The position numbers and the translations under genes are program-made. A stretch of DNA of 64,000 bases from Myxococcus virescens (GTDB lineage Bacteria; Myxococcota; Myxococcia; Myxococcales; Myxococcaceae). The stretch spans positions 1 to 64,000 of the forward strand of contig NZ_FNAJ01000020.1 of assembly GCF_900101905.1 (NCBI RefSeq). Direction: 5' to 3'. Of this stretch, positions 8,755-17,319 are shown piece by piece (within the stretch, counting starts at the first letter, position 1; every line of letters starts with the position of its first letter). The notes below the pieces were generated by a model. The model ran no database searches, was not told the DNA's origin, and saw only the letters and a program-made list of their open reading frames with translations.

Positions 8755-9336
8755 TCAGGCGTGAGAGGACGGCTGCACGTCCGCGCCCTCCCGAATCTTG
8801 TCGGAGCGCTCCCGCAGCTCTCGCCACGAGTCCTCGAAGTCCTTCTTCAGCTTCGACCAGTTCTCACCATGGCTGCTCATCAGTCGGCGCAGCGCGGACT
8901 CCGTGTCCTGGAGCGAGCGACGGATGAACTGGAGTTCCTGCCGCGTGAGCCGTGAGTCCTCGGCCCGGGACTGCGCGGCGGACGCCTCCCAACCATCCAC
9001 CTGTGCGCCAAGCGCTCGAAGCTCCGCCTCACGCTTGCGCTCGTAGCCGGCACGGACGAGCGCCATCTTGGCGTCCATCTCGATGACGGCCTGGTTGGTG
9101 TCGTCGTAGGACTTCCGGAGTTCGGCCTTGCCCTGGTCGAAGTTCTGCGTCTGCCGCTTGCTCAGCTCCTCCAGCTTGATGCGGAACTGGTCGAAGACGC
9201 GGCGAATGCCGGACATGTCCTTGAGCTCGTCGCTCGCCTGGCGGACGTCTGCCTGCGCCTCCGTTTCGGCAATCCGGGCGTCGAGCCTCCGCTTCTCCGC
9301 GTCCATCTGCTTCACATAGGCCTCTTGCTCCGTCAT
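8755..9336 (-). CDS. Coiled-coil protein of unknown function
   Basis: 193 residues from the ATG at 9336, chosen because AAGGAG lies nine bases upstream; a longer start at 9420 has none. The whole chain is charged and heptad-rich (MTEQEAYVKQMDAEKRRLDA, then several long Glu/Arg/Lys/Gln stretches) and predicts an almost continuous coiled coil with no membrane segment or signal peptide, so it should be cytoplasmic. I recognise no family. It is divergent from the gene at 9605, with a 268-base gap between them in which I see no further gene. Confidence 0.7.
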   Translation of the reverse strand: MTEQEAYVKQMDAEKRRLDARIAETEAQADVRQASDELKDMSGIRRVFDQFRIKLEELSKRQTQNFDQGKAELRKSYDDTNQAVIEMDAKMALVRAGYERKREAELRALGAQVDGWEASAAQSRAEDSRLTRQELQFIRRSLQDTESALRRLMSSHGENWSKLKKDFEDSWRELRERSDKIREGADVQPSSHA

Positions 9337-9604
9337 GACGCGTGTCTCCTTCCGCGCGACCTTCCGGGCGCGGCGCTGTGCTGACGTCATGAATGAGGGC
9401 TCACCCCCATGGACGCACACACTGCGACGGACGAGGCCCGGGCGTCCGGCTCACCGGGCCAACTGCGGACGGAGCGTACTCCCGGCGGCTCGCTGCCCTC
9501 TTGAACTCCCCGAAAGGCCTGAATCCCCCATTGCATGTCAGGGCGAGACGCCATGCTGCGTCGAGGGCGACAACCCACTCTTCAGAAATATCGGAAGTAC
9601 CGTC

Positions 9605-10336
9605 ATGCCGAAGCTGAACCAGATCATCGCCGTCGAGAAGGGCGTCAAGAACCGCTCCCAGCAAGAGCTGACCCAGGCCCATCACGACCTCCAGAAGCCG
9701 CAGTTGCTCAGCGGCATCTCCCGCACGTATCAGCCCCGCGACGAGGAGGGTGAGCGCTTCCCCCCCGAGTCCACCCGCGTGCAGGTACGAACGCAAGACG
9801 TCCTCAAGAAGGCGCAAGAGATTCTCACCCGGCTCTTCGACGTCACCGCCACCAAGGACCTCACCAACTGTCACGCGAAGGCGGACGTGCGCGTGGATGG
9901 CCGGGTCCTGCTCAAGGGTGTTCCCGCCACGTATCTGCTCTTCCTGGAGAAGCAGCTGGTGGACCTTCACACCTTCGTGAAGAAGCTGCCCACGCTGGAC
10001 CCGTCGGAGTCGTGGGTTCCCGACCCGGCGCAGGGCCTGTGGGCCACCGAGCCCGTGCAGACGGCGAAGACGAAGAAGGTCCCCCGCAACCACGTGAAGT
10101 CCGAGGCCACCGAGAAGCACCCGGCCCAGGTGGAGGTCTATTACGAGGACATCGTCGTCGGTTACTGGAAGACGGTGAAGTTCTCGGGGGCGCTCCCCGC
10201 CACGCGCATGAATGACCTGCTGGAGCGCGTGGAGAAATTGCAGCAGGCCGTCAAGTTCGCCCGCGAAGAGGCGAACGCCGTCGAGGTGGAGGAAATGAAG
10301 GCCGGCGAGGCCCTCCTCGGCTACCTGTTCGGCTAG
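9605..10336 (+). CDS. Uncharacterised protein preceding two permuted tRNA-like genes
   Basis: 243 residues. I chose the ATG at 9605 because the conserved-looking sequence MPKLNQIIAVEKGVKNR begins there and GGAAG lies about eight bases upstream; the frame is open further up (to 9335) but that part looks non-coding. The protein is soluble and mixed-charge with no signal peptide. Notable parts are SGISRTYQPRDEEGE, a DVTATKDLTNCHAKADV segment near residue 85, and a C-terminal helix ending in EALLGYLFG. From memory it resembles an uncharacterised family in actinobacteria and myxobacteria, but I cannot confirm this. The next 300 bases on the same strand hold two permuted tRNA-like genes and a terminator, so the protein may process, bind or use those RNAs. 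That is inference from position only. Confidence 0.8.
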   Translation: MPKLNQIIAVEKGVKNRSQQELTQAHHDLQKPQLLSGISRTYQPRDEEGERFPPESTRVQVRTQDVLKKAQEILTRLFDVTATKDLTNCHAKADVRVDGRVLLKGVPATYLLFLEKQLVDLHTFVKKLPTLDPSESWVPDPAQGLWATEPVQTAKTKKVPRNHVKSEATEKHPAQVEVYYEDIVVGYWKTVKFSGALPATRMNDLLERVEKLQQAVKFAREEANAVEVEEMKAGEALLGYLFG

Positions 10337-10361
10337 AATCACAGCCGCAGACCTTTTGGAG

Positions 10362-10542
10362 TCCAGACTCAAACTCAGCAGCAACCTCACGCCGAGCGTT
10401 CTCCGGCCGTCCCCCAGTGCAGGTTCGAGCCCTGCCCCCGCCATTCAACACCACCTGCGGCGGGGTAGCCCAATCACGGTAGAGGCAGGCGGCATCACGA
10501 GCGCGCGAAGCACCCCAAACTCAAATTCTCACTCCAGACTCA
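10362..10542 (+). repeat. Repeated leader motif before each permuted tRNA-like gene
   Basis: TCCAGACTCA occurs at 10362-10371 and 10533-10542, some 40-50 bases before the 3' half of each permuted element. AAACTCA also occurs twice nearby (10371-10377, 10517-10523). The shared leaders suggest that the two units arose by duplication or share a processing signal. The repeats are short, so this is tentative. Confidence 0.45.
10407..10499 (+). ncRNA. Circularly permuted tRNA-like gene 1
   Basis: The halves of a tRNA appear in swapped order. 3' half (10407-10443): CCGTC, a 7-base variable loop, a perfect T-arm GCAGG-TTCGAGC-CCTGC (10419-10435) with full T-loop consensus, acceptor strand CCCCGCC (10436-10442) and discriminator A. 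After a 15-base spacer comes the 5' half (10459-10499): acceptor GGCGGGG (10459-10465), exactly complementary to CCCCGCC, then TA at positions 8-9, a D-arm GCC...GGC with a GG-containing loop, and GGCGG (10488-10492), which pairs with CCGTC (one G-U) as the anticodon stem. The rejoined molecule is about 78 bases, normal for a tRNA. CCA is not encoded. A 7-base loop read from the 5' half would give UCA at 34-36, but position 33 is A rather than U, so the anticodon is uncertain. Confidence 0.8.
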
Positions 10543-10584
10543 GCATTCGCTGTCGCAGGCCCGATCAACCGTTCCCGCCCCCTC

Positions 10585-10669
10585 CCTCGTGATGCTGGTG
10601 CAATTCCAGCCCGCCGCTCCATTTTCCCTTACGCGGCGGTCGTTCAATCGCAGGACCCGAGGTCTCAAC
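10585..10669 (+). ncRNA. Circularly permuted tRNA-like gene 2
   Basis: Same swapped order as the preceding element with unrelated stem sequences. 3' half (10585-10621): CCTCG, variable loop TGAT, T-arm GCTGG-TGCAATT-CCAGC (10594-10610; G replaces the usual U55), acceptor CCGCCGC (10611-10617), discriminator T and an encoded CCA (10619-10621). After an 11-base T-rich spacer comes the 5' half (10633-10669): acceptor GCGGCGG, perfectly complementary to CCGCCGC; TC; a four-pair D-stem GTTC/GGAC with a 7-base loop; and CGAGG (10658-10662), perfectly complementary to CCTCG. The rejoined length is 74 bases including CCA. The loop read from the 5' half again places UCA at 34-36, with C at 33. No ordinary 5'-to-3' tRNA can be drawn from this stretch. 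Confidence 0.82.
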
Positions 10670-10716
10670 CGCAGGCAGGAACTTAAACGTGCGGGTCTCA
10701 TCCATGGCAGCACCCC

Positions 10717-10757
10717 GAGCCCGGGCAGGAGGACACCCTGCTCGGGCTCACTCTTTT
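10717..10757 (+). terminator. Intrinsic terminator after the permuted tRNA-like genes
   Basis: A 13-bp stem (10717-10729 with 10737-10749, one G-T pair) closes a 7-base loop and is followed by ACTCTTTT. On the plus strand this is a good Rho-independent terminator. It marks the end of the unit made of the 243-residue protein gene and the two permuted elements. The stretch from 10758 to 10898 holds no gene I can support. Confidence 0.8.
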
Positions 10758-10856
10758 CCAGCGGCGCGGCGGGACTTGAGCGCCATCACCCCGGGTGAGC
10801 TGTACCCGATGCGCCGCGTGGTGGGCTCCGCCACCGCGCCAAAGAAGGCGGAGTAA

Positions 10857-10883
10857 CCCCGCCGCCGGACCTGGCGGGCGGGG
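10857..10883. terminator. GC-rich hairpin after a minus-strand gene
   Basis: CCCCGCC-GCC (10857-10866) pairs with GGC-G-GGCGGGG (10873-10883, one bulged G) around GGACCT. It lies 16 bases past the stop of the minus-strand gene ending at 10899 and could terminate it. There is no T-tract. Confidence 0.4.
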
Positions 10884-10898
10884 TCTCGCGGCGGGCGC

Positions 10899-11471
10899 TC
10901 AGTGGCGCCGGCCGTGGGGACGCCGGTCGTCACGGACTTCCCGCCGGGTCTGGTTCAGCTCCCGCTCCGCCACCTGGATGAGCTCCAGGATGAGCGTGCG
11001 CTTGTAGCTCAGGGCTCCGGGCTGCCGCAGGCCCTCGATTTCATCGAGCTCGCGGGCGATGGCCTTCCGGGTCCGCAGCGCGGCGTGCTCGGCGCGCAGG
11101 TCGTTCCGGGCGTCGGCCGCGGAGGCGCGACCCCACATGGTCGCCCGGGGGCCGCCCCACTGGGCCACGCGCGCATCCCGCCGGGTCCGCCGCGCCTGCG
11201 CCCAGTCCTTGGACAGCTCCCGCTCGCTCTCCGCCAGTTCGGCACGGAGGAGCTTGCGCAGACTGAACTCCACGTTCGCCATCTGCCGTTCGCTCCGGCT
11301 GCGCCACGCGGCGTCGAAGCGGGCCAGGAGGTTGCGCAGGTCCTCCAGGTCGCGGCGGTCATCGCGCAGCTCGCTCCGCTCCACGCGCGTGGGACGGGGG
11401 CCGTAACCCTGGGCCTGCGCACTGCCAGTGAGGAGAAGGGCTGCGACCAGCGCGGATGCGATGCGGTTCAT
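10899..11471 (-). CDS. Secreted Arg/Glu-rich coiled-coil protein
   Basis: 190 residues from the ATG at 11471, chosen for the GAGGA site eight bases upstream and because a signal peptide (MNRIASALVAALLLTGSAQA) starts there. The mature protein is highly charged (Arg, Glu, Asp) and helical, with repeats of the type RxDRRDLEDLRNLL, RELSKDWAQARRTRRDAR and LDEIEGLRQPGAL, and it ends in RRPHGRRH. It is probably a periplasmic helical protein. No family recognised. It is followed at a short distance by the OmpA-type gene on the same strand, so the two may be co-expressed. Confidence 0.7.
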   Translation of the reverse strand: MNRIASALVAALLLTGSAQAQGYGPRPTRVERSELRDDRRDLEDLRNLLARFDAAWRSRSERQMANVEFSLRKLLRAELAESERELSKDWAQARRTRRDARVAQWGGPRATMWGRASAADARNDLRAEHAALRTRKAIARELDEIEGLRQPGALSYKRTLILELIQVAERELNQTRREVRDDRRPHGRRH

Positions 11472-11550
11472 GGGGTGCGTCCTCGTGAGCTCAGGGCCCG
11501 CCGTCGTGTTCATGAGGACAGACGCATGCACCGCGGCGCTATTCAGCCCC

Positions 11551-12900
11551 CTACTCCTTGCGCAGCAGCACGAACTCCACGCGGCGGTTCAGCTCGCGCC
11601 CGCGAGGCAGCAGGTTCGGCGCCTTGGGCCGGGTGTCACCCAGGCCCACCGTTTCGATGCGCGACGCGTCCAGTCCCGCGTCGACCAGGGCCTTGGCCAC
11701 GGCTGCGGCGCGGGCTTCGGACAGCGCCTTGCGGGCAGCCGCCGCGGGGCGTTCGCGGTTGTCGGTGTGCCCTTCAATGCGAAGCCGGAGCTTCTCGTCC
11801 CGCACGAACATGTCCATCAGCAGGGCCAGTCCCGCGGTCGTTCCCTTGCGTGGCGCGGCCTGCTTCTCCGCGAAGCGCGGCATGCGCGGCAGCTCCACGA
11901 CCTCCTTCTTCAGGCGGACCTTCTGGGACTTCGACACCGGTGCCTTCACCAGGGCGAAGGACACCGTAGGCACCGCCTCCCGGGAGAGCGTCACCTTTCG
12001 CGTCTGCGCCAGGTAGCCCTGGGACAGGACGTCCAGCCGGTACTCTCCGGGCGGCAGCATGACCTCCACCGGCTTGCGCGCCTTGCGGTCCACCATCACC
12101 CGCTGCGGCGCCCCGGTGGCGGACTTCACGTACACGGTGGCCGCGGCGGGCCGCTTCCCCGCGAGCACCTTCAGCAGCAGCTTCGCGGGCGCCACCGGCC
12201 CTTGCTCGGGCGCCTCCACCGTCTTCACGGGCGCGGCGACGGGCGGCGTCGGCGAGATGGGGGTCGTCACGGGGGGCGGGGTCGGCTTCGCGGGAGCCTG
12301 CGCCACCCCGGCCACGGGCGCACCCGCATCCGGCACGTCGGGAATGGCCACGTCCGCCATGGCGGCCGTCATCTCCGCCTTCACGTCATGAGACAGCTTC
12401 AGCTTCAGCCGGGGGTCCGGCGCGGTGGGGTTGATGGCGGGCAGCACCCGCACCCGCGCCCGCAGTCCGCGCTGCACCTGCACCGTCACCGACGCCGTCA
12501 GCTTCCAGAGGAAGCCGCTCTCCTCGCTGAAGAGGTTCCAGGACTCGTTGGCGTAGGTGACGTGCGAGACGAGCGTGTAGGAGCCCTCCTCCACCGTGAG
12601 CACCGCGAGCCGGTGCAGCCCGGGGCCGTTGAGCTTGTCCAGGCCGGGGATGGCCAGGGGCTGGCCGTTGACGAGGAAGTCCGCCTCCACCAGCTTGTAG
12701 CCGCGCGACGTGCCCGCTCCGGGCAGGCCCTCGAAGGAGATGACGATCTCCGGCGGCGGCGTCTTCACCATCTCCTGGAGCTGACGGTCCAGGTCCTCGC
12801 GCGCCCGCTGCTCCACGGCGGACGGCTCCGCCGCGCCCGCGGAGGTGGCGAGCAGGGCCATGAAAACCAGAAGGGGAACTTGAACGGAGATGGCGGCCAC
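11551..12900 (-). CDS. OmpA-family protein with C-terminal peptidoglycan-binding domain
   Basis: 449 residues with an N-terminal signal peptide (to about residue 23). The first half is a beta-rich domain of unknown type (to about residue 180), followed by a Pro/Ala/Val/Thr linker (about 185-235) and a PEGA-like segment (LPPGEYRLDVLSQGYLAQ). The last about 110 residues form an OmpA-type domain: LRIEGHTDNRE, ARAAAVAKALVDAGL, IETVGLGDTRPKAPN and GRELNRRVEFVL. That domain binds peptidoglycan diaminopimelate and links the envelope layers. The gene is divergent from fumarase, with about 210 bases between starts. Confidence 0.85.
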   Translation of the reverse strand: MAAISVQVPLLVFMALLATSAGAAEPSAVEQRAREDLDRQLQEMVKTPPPEIVISFEGLPGAGTSRGYKLVEADFLVNGQPLAIPGLDKLNGPGLHRLAVLTVEEGSYTLVSHVTYANESWNLFSEESGFLWKLTASVTVQVQRGLRARVRVLPAINPTAPDPRLKLKLSHDVKAEMTAAMADVAIPDVPDAGAPVAGVAQAPAKPTPPPVTTPISPTPPVAAPVKTVEAPEQGPVAPAKLLLKVLAGKRPAAATVYVKSATGAPQRVMVDRKARKPVEVMLPPGEYRLDVLSQGYLAQTRKVTLSREAVPTVSFALVKAPVSKSQKVRLKKEVVELPRMPRFAEKQAAPRKGTTAGLALLMDMFVRDEKLRLRIEGHTDNRERPAAAARKALSEARAAAVAKALVDAGLDASRIETVGLGDTRPKAPNLLPRGRELNRRVEFVLLRKE

Positions 12901-13111
12901 GGGGGCTCACAGCATCGCACAACCTGGCGGCTCCGCGAGTTGTCCGCCACCCAAGCTGACGACCAGCCGACCCTCGCCCACCATCCCTCCTCTGTCCATG
13001 TATCAGGCTGTATCTGGAGTGAAGGGACTTGTAGCTCCCATGCTGGGAGGTTTTCTCGCGCCACGAGTTCCAGCTACCCACGAGGGCCGCATCAGCGCTA
13101 CGCCTACGGGT

Positions 13112-14749
<1,638 letters not shown>

Positions 14750-14773
14750 ACGGGAGCCACCCGCCCTTGACGT

Positions 14774-14998
14774 TCAGGGCCGAGGCGGCTCCCCGTCCTT
14801 GGGAGCCGCCGTGGCGGAGGCGCGGCGCTTCGGGATGATGGAGCGCCGCGGCCCCTTGAGGGCCACGCCCAACAGCATGGTGGCAGGGAGCAGCATTCCC
14901 AGCCCCTGACTGAAGTTGTCAGGGGGCTTCACGATGGCCCCCAACACCAACACGGAGAACAGCAGGCCACAGACGAGCCGGACGGCGAGAGCGTTCAC
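14774..14998 (-). CDS. Small membrane protein
   Basis: 74 residues from a GTG. Two hydrophobic helices (about 5-22 and 31-47) are separated by a short KPPDNFSQG loop, and a basic then polar tail (GPRRSIIPKRRASATAAP) follows, which suggests an inner-membrane protein with a cytoplasmic C-terminus. I recognise no family. It is convergent with fumarase. It lies downstream of no obvious partner on its own strand. Coding status is plausible but not certain. Confidence 0.5.
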   Translation of the reverse strand: MNALAVRLVCGLLFSVLVLGAIVKPPDNFSQGLGMLLPATMLLGVALKGPRRSIIPKRRASATAAPKDGEPPRP

Positions 14999-15050
14999 GC
15001 CTCCAGCCTAGACAGCCCGTGGCCGCTGTCCACCGGACCGTACCGCGGGG

Positions 15051-17162
15051 CTACCAGATCTTGACGCGCTGCTCGGGCGGCAGCCAGGTGGCGTCCCCCT
15101 CCTTCACGCCGAAGGCCTCGTAGAACTCCGGCATGTTCCGCACCACGCCGTTGACGCGGTACCGCGGCGGCGAGTGGGTGTCGGTCAGCAGCATCTGCCG
15201 CATGGCATCGTCCCGGTACAGGCCGCGCCAGATCTGCCCCCAGCCCAGGAAGAAACGCTGGTCGCCGGAGAAGCCGTCGATGACGGGCGGCGTCTTGCCC
15301 TGGGTGGACAGCTTGTAGGCCTGGTACGCCACGGTGAGGCCGCTCAGGTCGCCGATGTTCTCGCCCAGCGTGAGCTTGCCGTTGACGTTCATGGCCTCCA
15401 GCGGGCTGAAGCCGTTGTACTGATTCACCAGCATGTTGGTGCGCTGCTCGAAGCCCGACTTGTCCTCGGGCGTCCACCAGTCACGCAGGTTGCCGTCGCC
15501 GTCGGAGCGGCTGCCCTGGTCGTCGAAGCCGTGGCTGAACTCGTGGCCGATGACGCCGCCGATGGCGCCGTAGTTCGTCGCGTCGTCCGCCTCCGGATTG
15601 AAGAACGGCGGCTGGAGGATGGCGGCCGGGAAGACAATCTCGTTCATCGTGGAGCTGTAGTAGGCATTCACCGTCTGCGGCGTCATGCCCCACTCCTCGC
15701 GGTCGATGGGCTTGCCCAGCTTGCCCACCGCGCGCTGGTGATCGAACAGCTCGCCCCGGCGGACGTTGCCCACCAAATCACCGGCGACGATGTCCAACGA
15801 CGAGTAATCCCGCCACTTGTCCGGGTAGCCAATCTTCACGCCGAACTTCTCCAGCTTGGCCTGGGCCTGCGCCTTGGTGGCGGGGCTCATCCAGTCCAGT
15901 CCGTCGATGCCCTTGCGGAAGGCTTCGCGCAGGTTGGCCACCAGCTCCTGCATGCGCTTCTTGGAGTCGGGGCTGAAGTGGCGCTCCACGTAGAGCTGGC
16001 CCACGGCCTCGCCGACGACCTCGTTCACCTGGGCCACGCCGCGCTTCCAACGCGGCCGGTTCTCCTCCAGTCCCTGGAGCGTCTTGCCGCGGAACTCGAA
16101 GTGCGCCTGCTCGAAGGCACTGCTGAGCAGCGGCGCGCGGGTGTCCAGCACCTTCAGCGCCAGGTACTGCTTGATGACCGGCAGCGGCGTGGACTTCAGC
16201 AGCCCGCCCAGGGCCTCCAGGTAGTCCGGCTGGCGGACGATGACGGAGGGCGTGGCCTCCGCACCGGACGCCGTGAGGAAGCGGCCCCAGGAGAAGCCCG
16301 GCGTCAGCGCGTCCAGCTCCGCGACCGTCTTGGGGTTGTACGTCTTCTCCCGATCGCGGTTGCGTGCCCGGTCCCACTGCTTCGCGGCCAGCGCCGTCTC
16401 GAACGCCATCACGTCCTGGGCGGCCTTCTTCGCGTTCTTCTCACCGGCCAGCGTGAGCAGCTTCTCGATGTAGGCCACGTACGCGGCGCGGACCTCGACG
16501 AAGCGCGGCTCCTGCTTGGTGTAGTAGTCCCGGTCCGGCAGGCCCAGGCCCAGCTGCGTGGCGTAGACGATGTAACGCGTGGCCTGCTTCTGGTCCTGGC
16601 CCACGAAGATGCCGAACGGCACCGGCACGCCTTCACGCAGCAGCGACGCGAACAGCTCCGGCAGCGCGTCCGCGCGCTTCACGGCCTTCACGCGCGCCAG
16701 CTCGTCGCTCACCGGCTTCAGGCCCAGCGACTCGATGTGCTGGGTGTCCATGAAGCTGTTGTAGAGGTCCCCCACCTTCTGTGCGGTGGAGCCGGGGTGG
16801 CGCTCCTTCGCCGCGGCGGACTCCTCGATGATGGCGCGCATGGCCAGCTCGGCCTTGTCCGCCAGCTCGATGAAGGTACCGTAGCGCGCGCGGTCCGCGG
16901 GGATGGACGTCGTCTTCAGCCAGTTGCCGTTGACGAAGGCGTAGAAGTCGTCCTGCGGCCGGACATCGCGGTCCAGGTGCTTCAGCTCCACGCCCAGCGA
17001 ACGGACGGCTTCCGCAGAAGCGGCCTGGGCGGCGGGCACGGCCGGAGGAGGCGCGTCATCGGAGGGGGCCGGCTGCTGCGTGGTGGCACAACCGGTGAGG
17101 AGCAGGGTGCCCAAGGCGCTGCGGGCCCAGGCACGGCGGGAGAAGGTCTTCAGGGGGCTCAA
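15051..17162 (-). CDS. M13-family zinc metallopeptidase (PepO/neprilysin-like) lipoprotein
   Basis: 703 residues. The N-terminus is a lipoprotein signal (LLTGC near residue 25). M13 hallmarks follow: an N-terminal helical domain with DFYAFVNGNWLKTTSIP; VNAYYSSTMNEIVFPAAIL; the zinc site VIGHEFSHGFDD (HExxH); the third ligand in GENIGDLSG; and the C-terminal NMPEFYEAF and a terminal Trp. The length is usual for the family. It should degrade peptides under about 40 residues outside the inner membrane. All catalytic residues are present. It is a single gene on the minus strand, 157 bases before the next minus-strand gene's stop. Confidence 0.92.
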   Translation of the reverse strand: MSPLKTFSRRAWARSALGTLLLTGCATTQQPAPSDDAPPPAVPAAQAASAEAVRSLGVELKHLDRDVRPQDDFYAFVNGNWLKTTSIPADRARYGTFIELADKAELAMRAIIEESAAAKERHPGSTAQKVGDLYNSFMDTQHIESLGLKPVSDELARVKAVKRADALPELFASLLREGVPVPFGIFVGQDQKQATRYIVYATQLGLGLPDRDYYTKQEPRFVEVRAAYVAYIEKLLTLAGEKNAKKAAQDVMAFETALAAKQWDRARNRDREKTYNPKTVAELDALTPGFSWGRFLTASGAEATPSVIVRQPDYLEALGGLLKSTPLPVIKQYLALKVLDTRAPLLSSAFEQAHFEFRGKTLQGLEENRPRWKRGVAQVNEVVGEAVGQLYVERHFSPDSKKRMQELVANLREAFRKGIDGLDWMSPATKAQAQAKLEKFGVKIGYPDKWRDYSSLDIVAGDLVGNVRRGELFDHQRAVGKLGKPIDREEWGMTPQTVNAYYSSTMNEIVFPAAILQPPFFNPEADDATNYGAIGGVIGHEFSHGFDDQGSRSDGDGNLRDWWTPEDKSGFEQRTNMLVNQYNGFSPLEAMNVNGKLTLGENIGDLSGLTVAYQAYKLSTQGKTPPVIDGFSGDQRFFLGWGQIWRGLYRDDAMRQMLLTDTHSPPRYRVNGVVRNMPEFYEAFGVKEGDATWLPPEQRVKIW

Positions 17163-17319
17163 TGCGGCTCCGTGAGGAAGTGAGGGGCGGCGAATGCTGC
17201 CAGACGCGGAGGGTCGTCGTCCCTCCGGGCAGGCAGGAAAAACACCCGGGCCCGTCCCCTATTCCATGGAGCGGGCCCCACCCGCACCTTTCGCGCGGTG
17301 GGGCCCCTCGCAGCGTGCG

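Noticed and set aside
10459..10621. An ordinary, intron-containing tRNA made of the 5' half of element 1 and the 3' half of element 2
   Set aside because: The acceptor strands GGCGGGG and CCGCCGC do not pair, nor do the anticodon-stem strands GGCGG and CCTCG. Each half pairs perfectly only with its permuted neighbour.
10337..10757. Two-piece (permuted) tmRNA
   Set aside because: Both elements have normal D-arms and anticodon stems and are tRNA-sized. There is no tag reading frame or long mRNA-like domain between the halves.
10704..10856. A 50-residue plus-strand ORF across the terminator
   Set aside because: It spans the terminator hairpin, has no ribosome site, and its first half is low-complexity Ala/Arg/Pro. 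The tail is slightly protein-like, but support is too thin.
10857..10883. A third permuted tRNA, because CCCCGCC and GGCGGGG recur here
   Set aside because: There is no T-arm before CCCCGCC and no D-arm after GGCGGGG, and only six loop bases lie between the arms. It is a simple hairpin.
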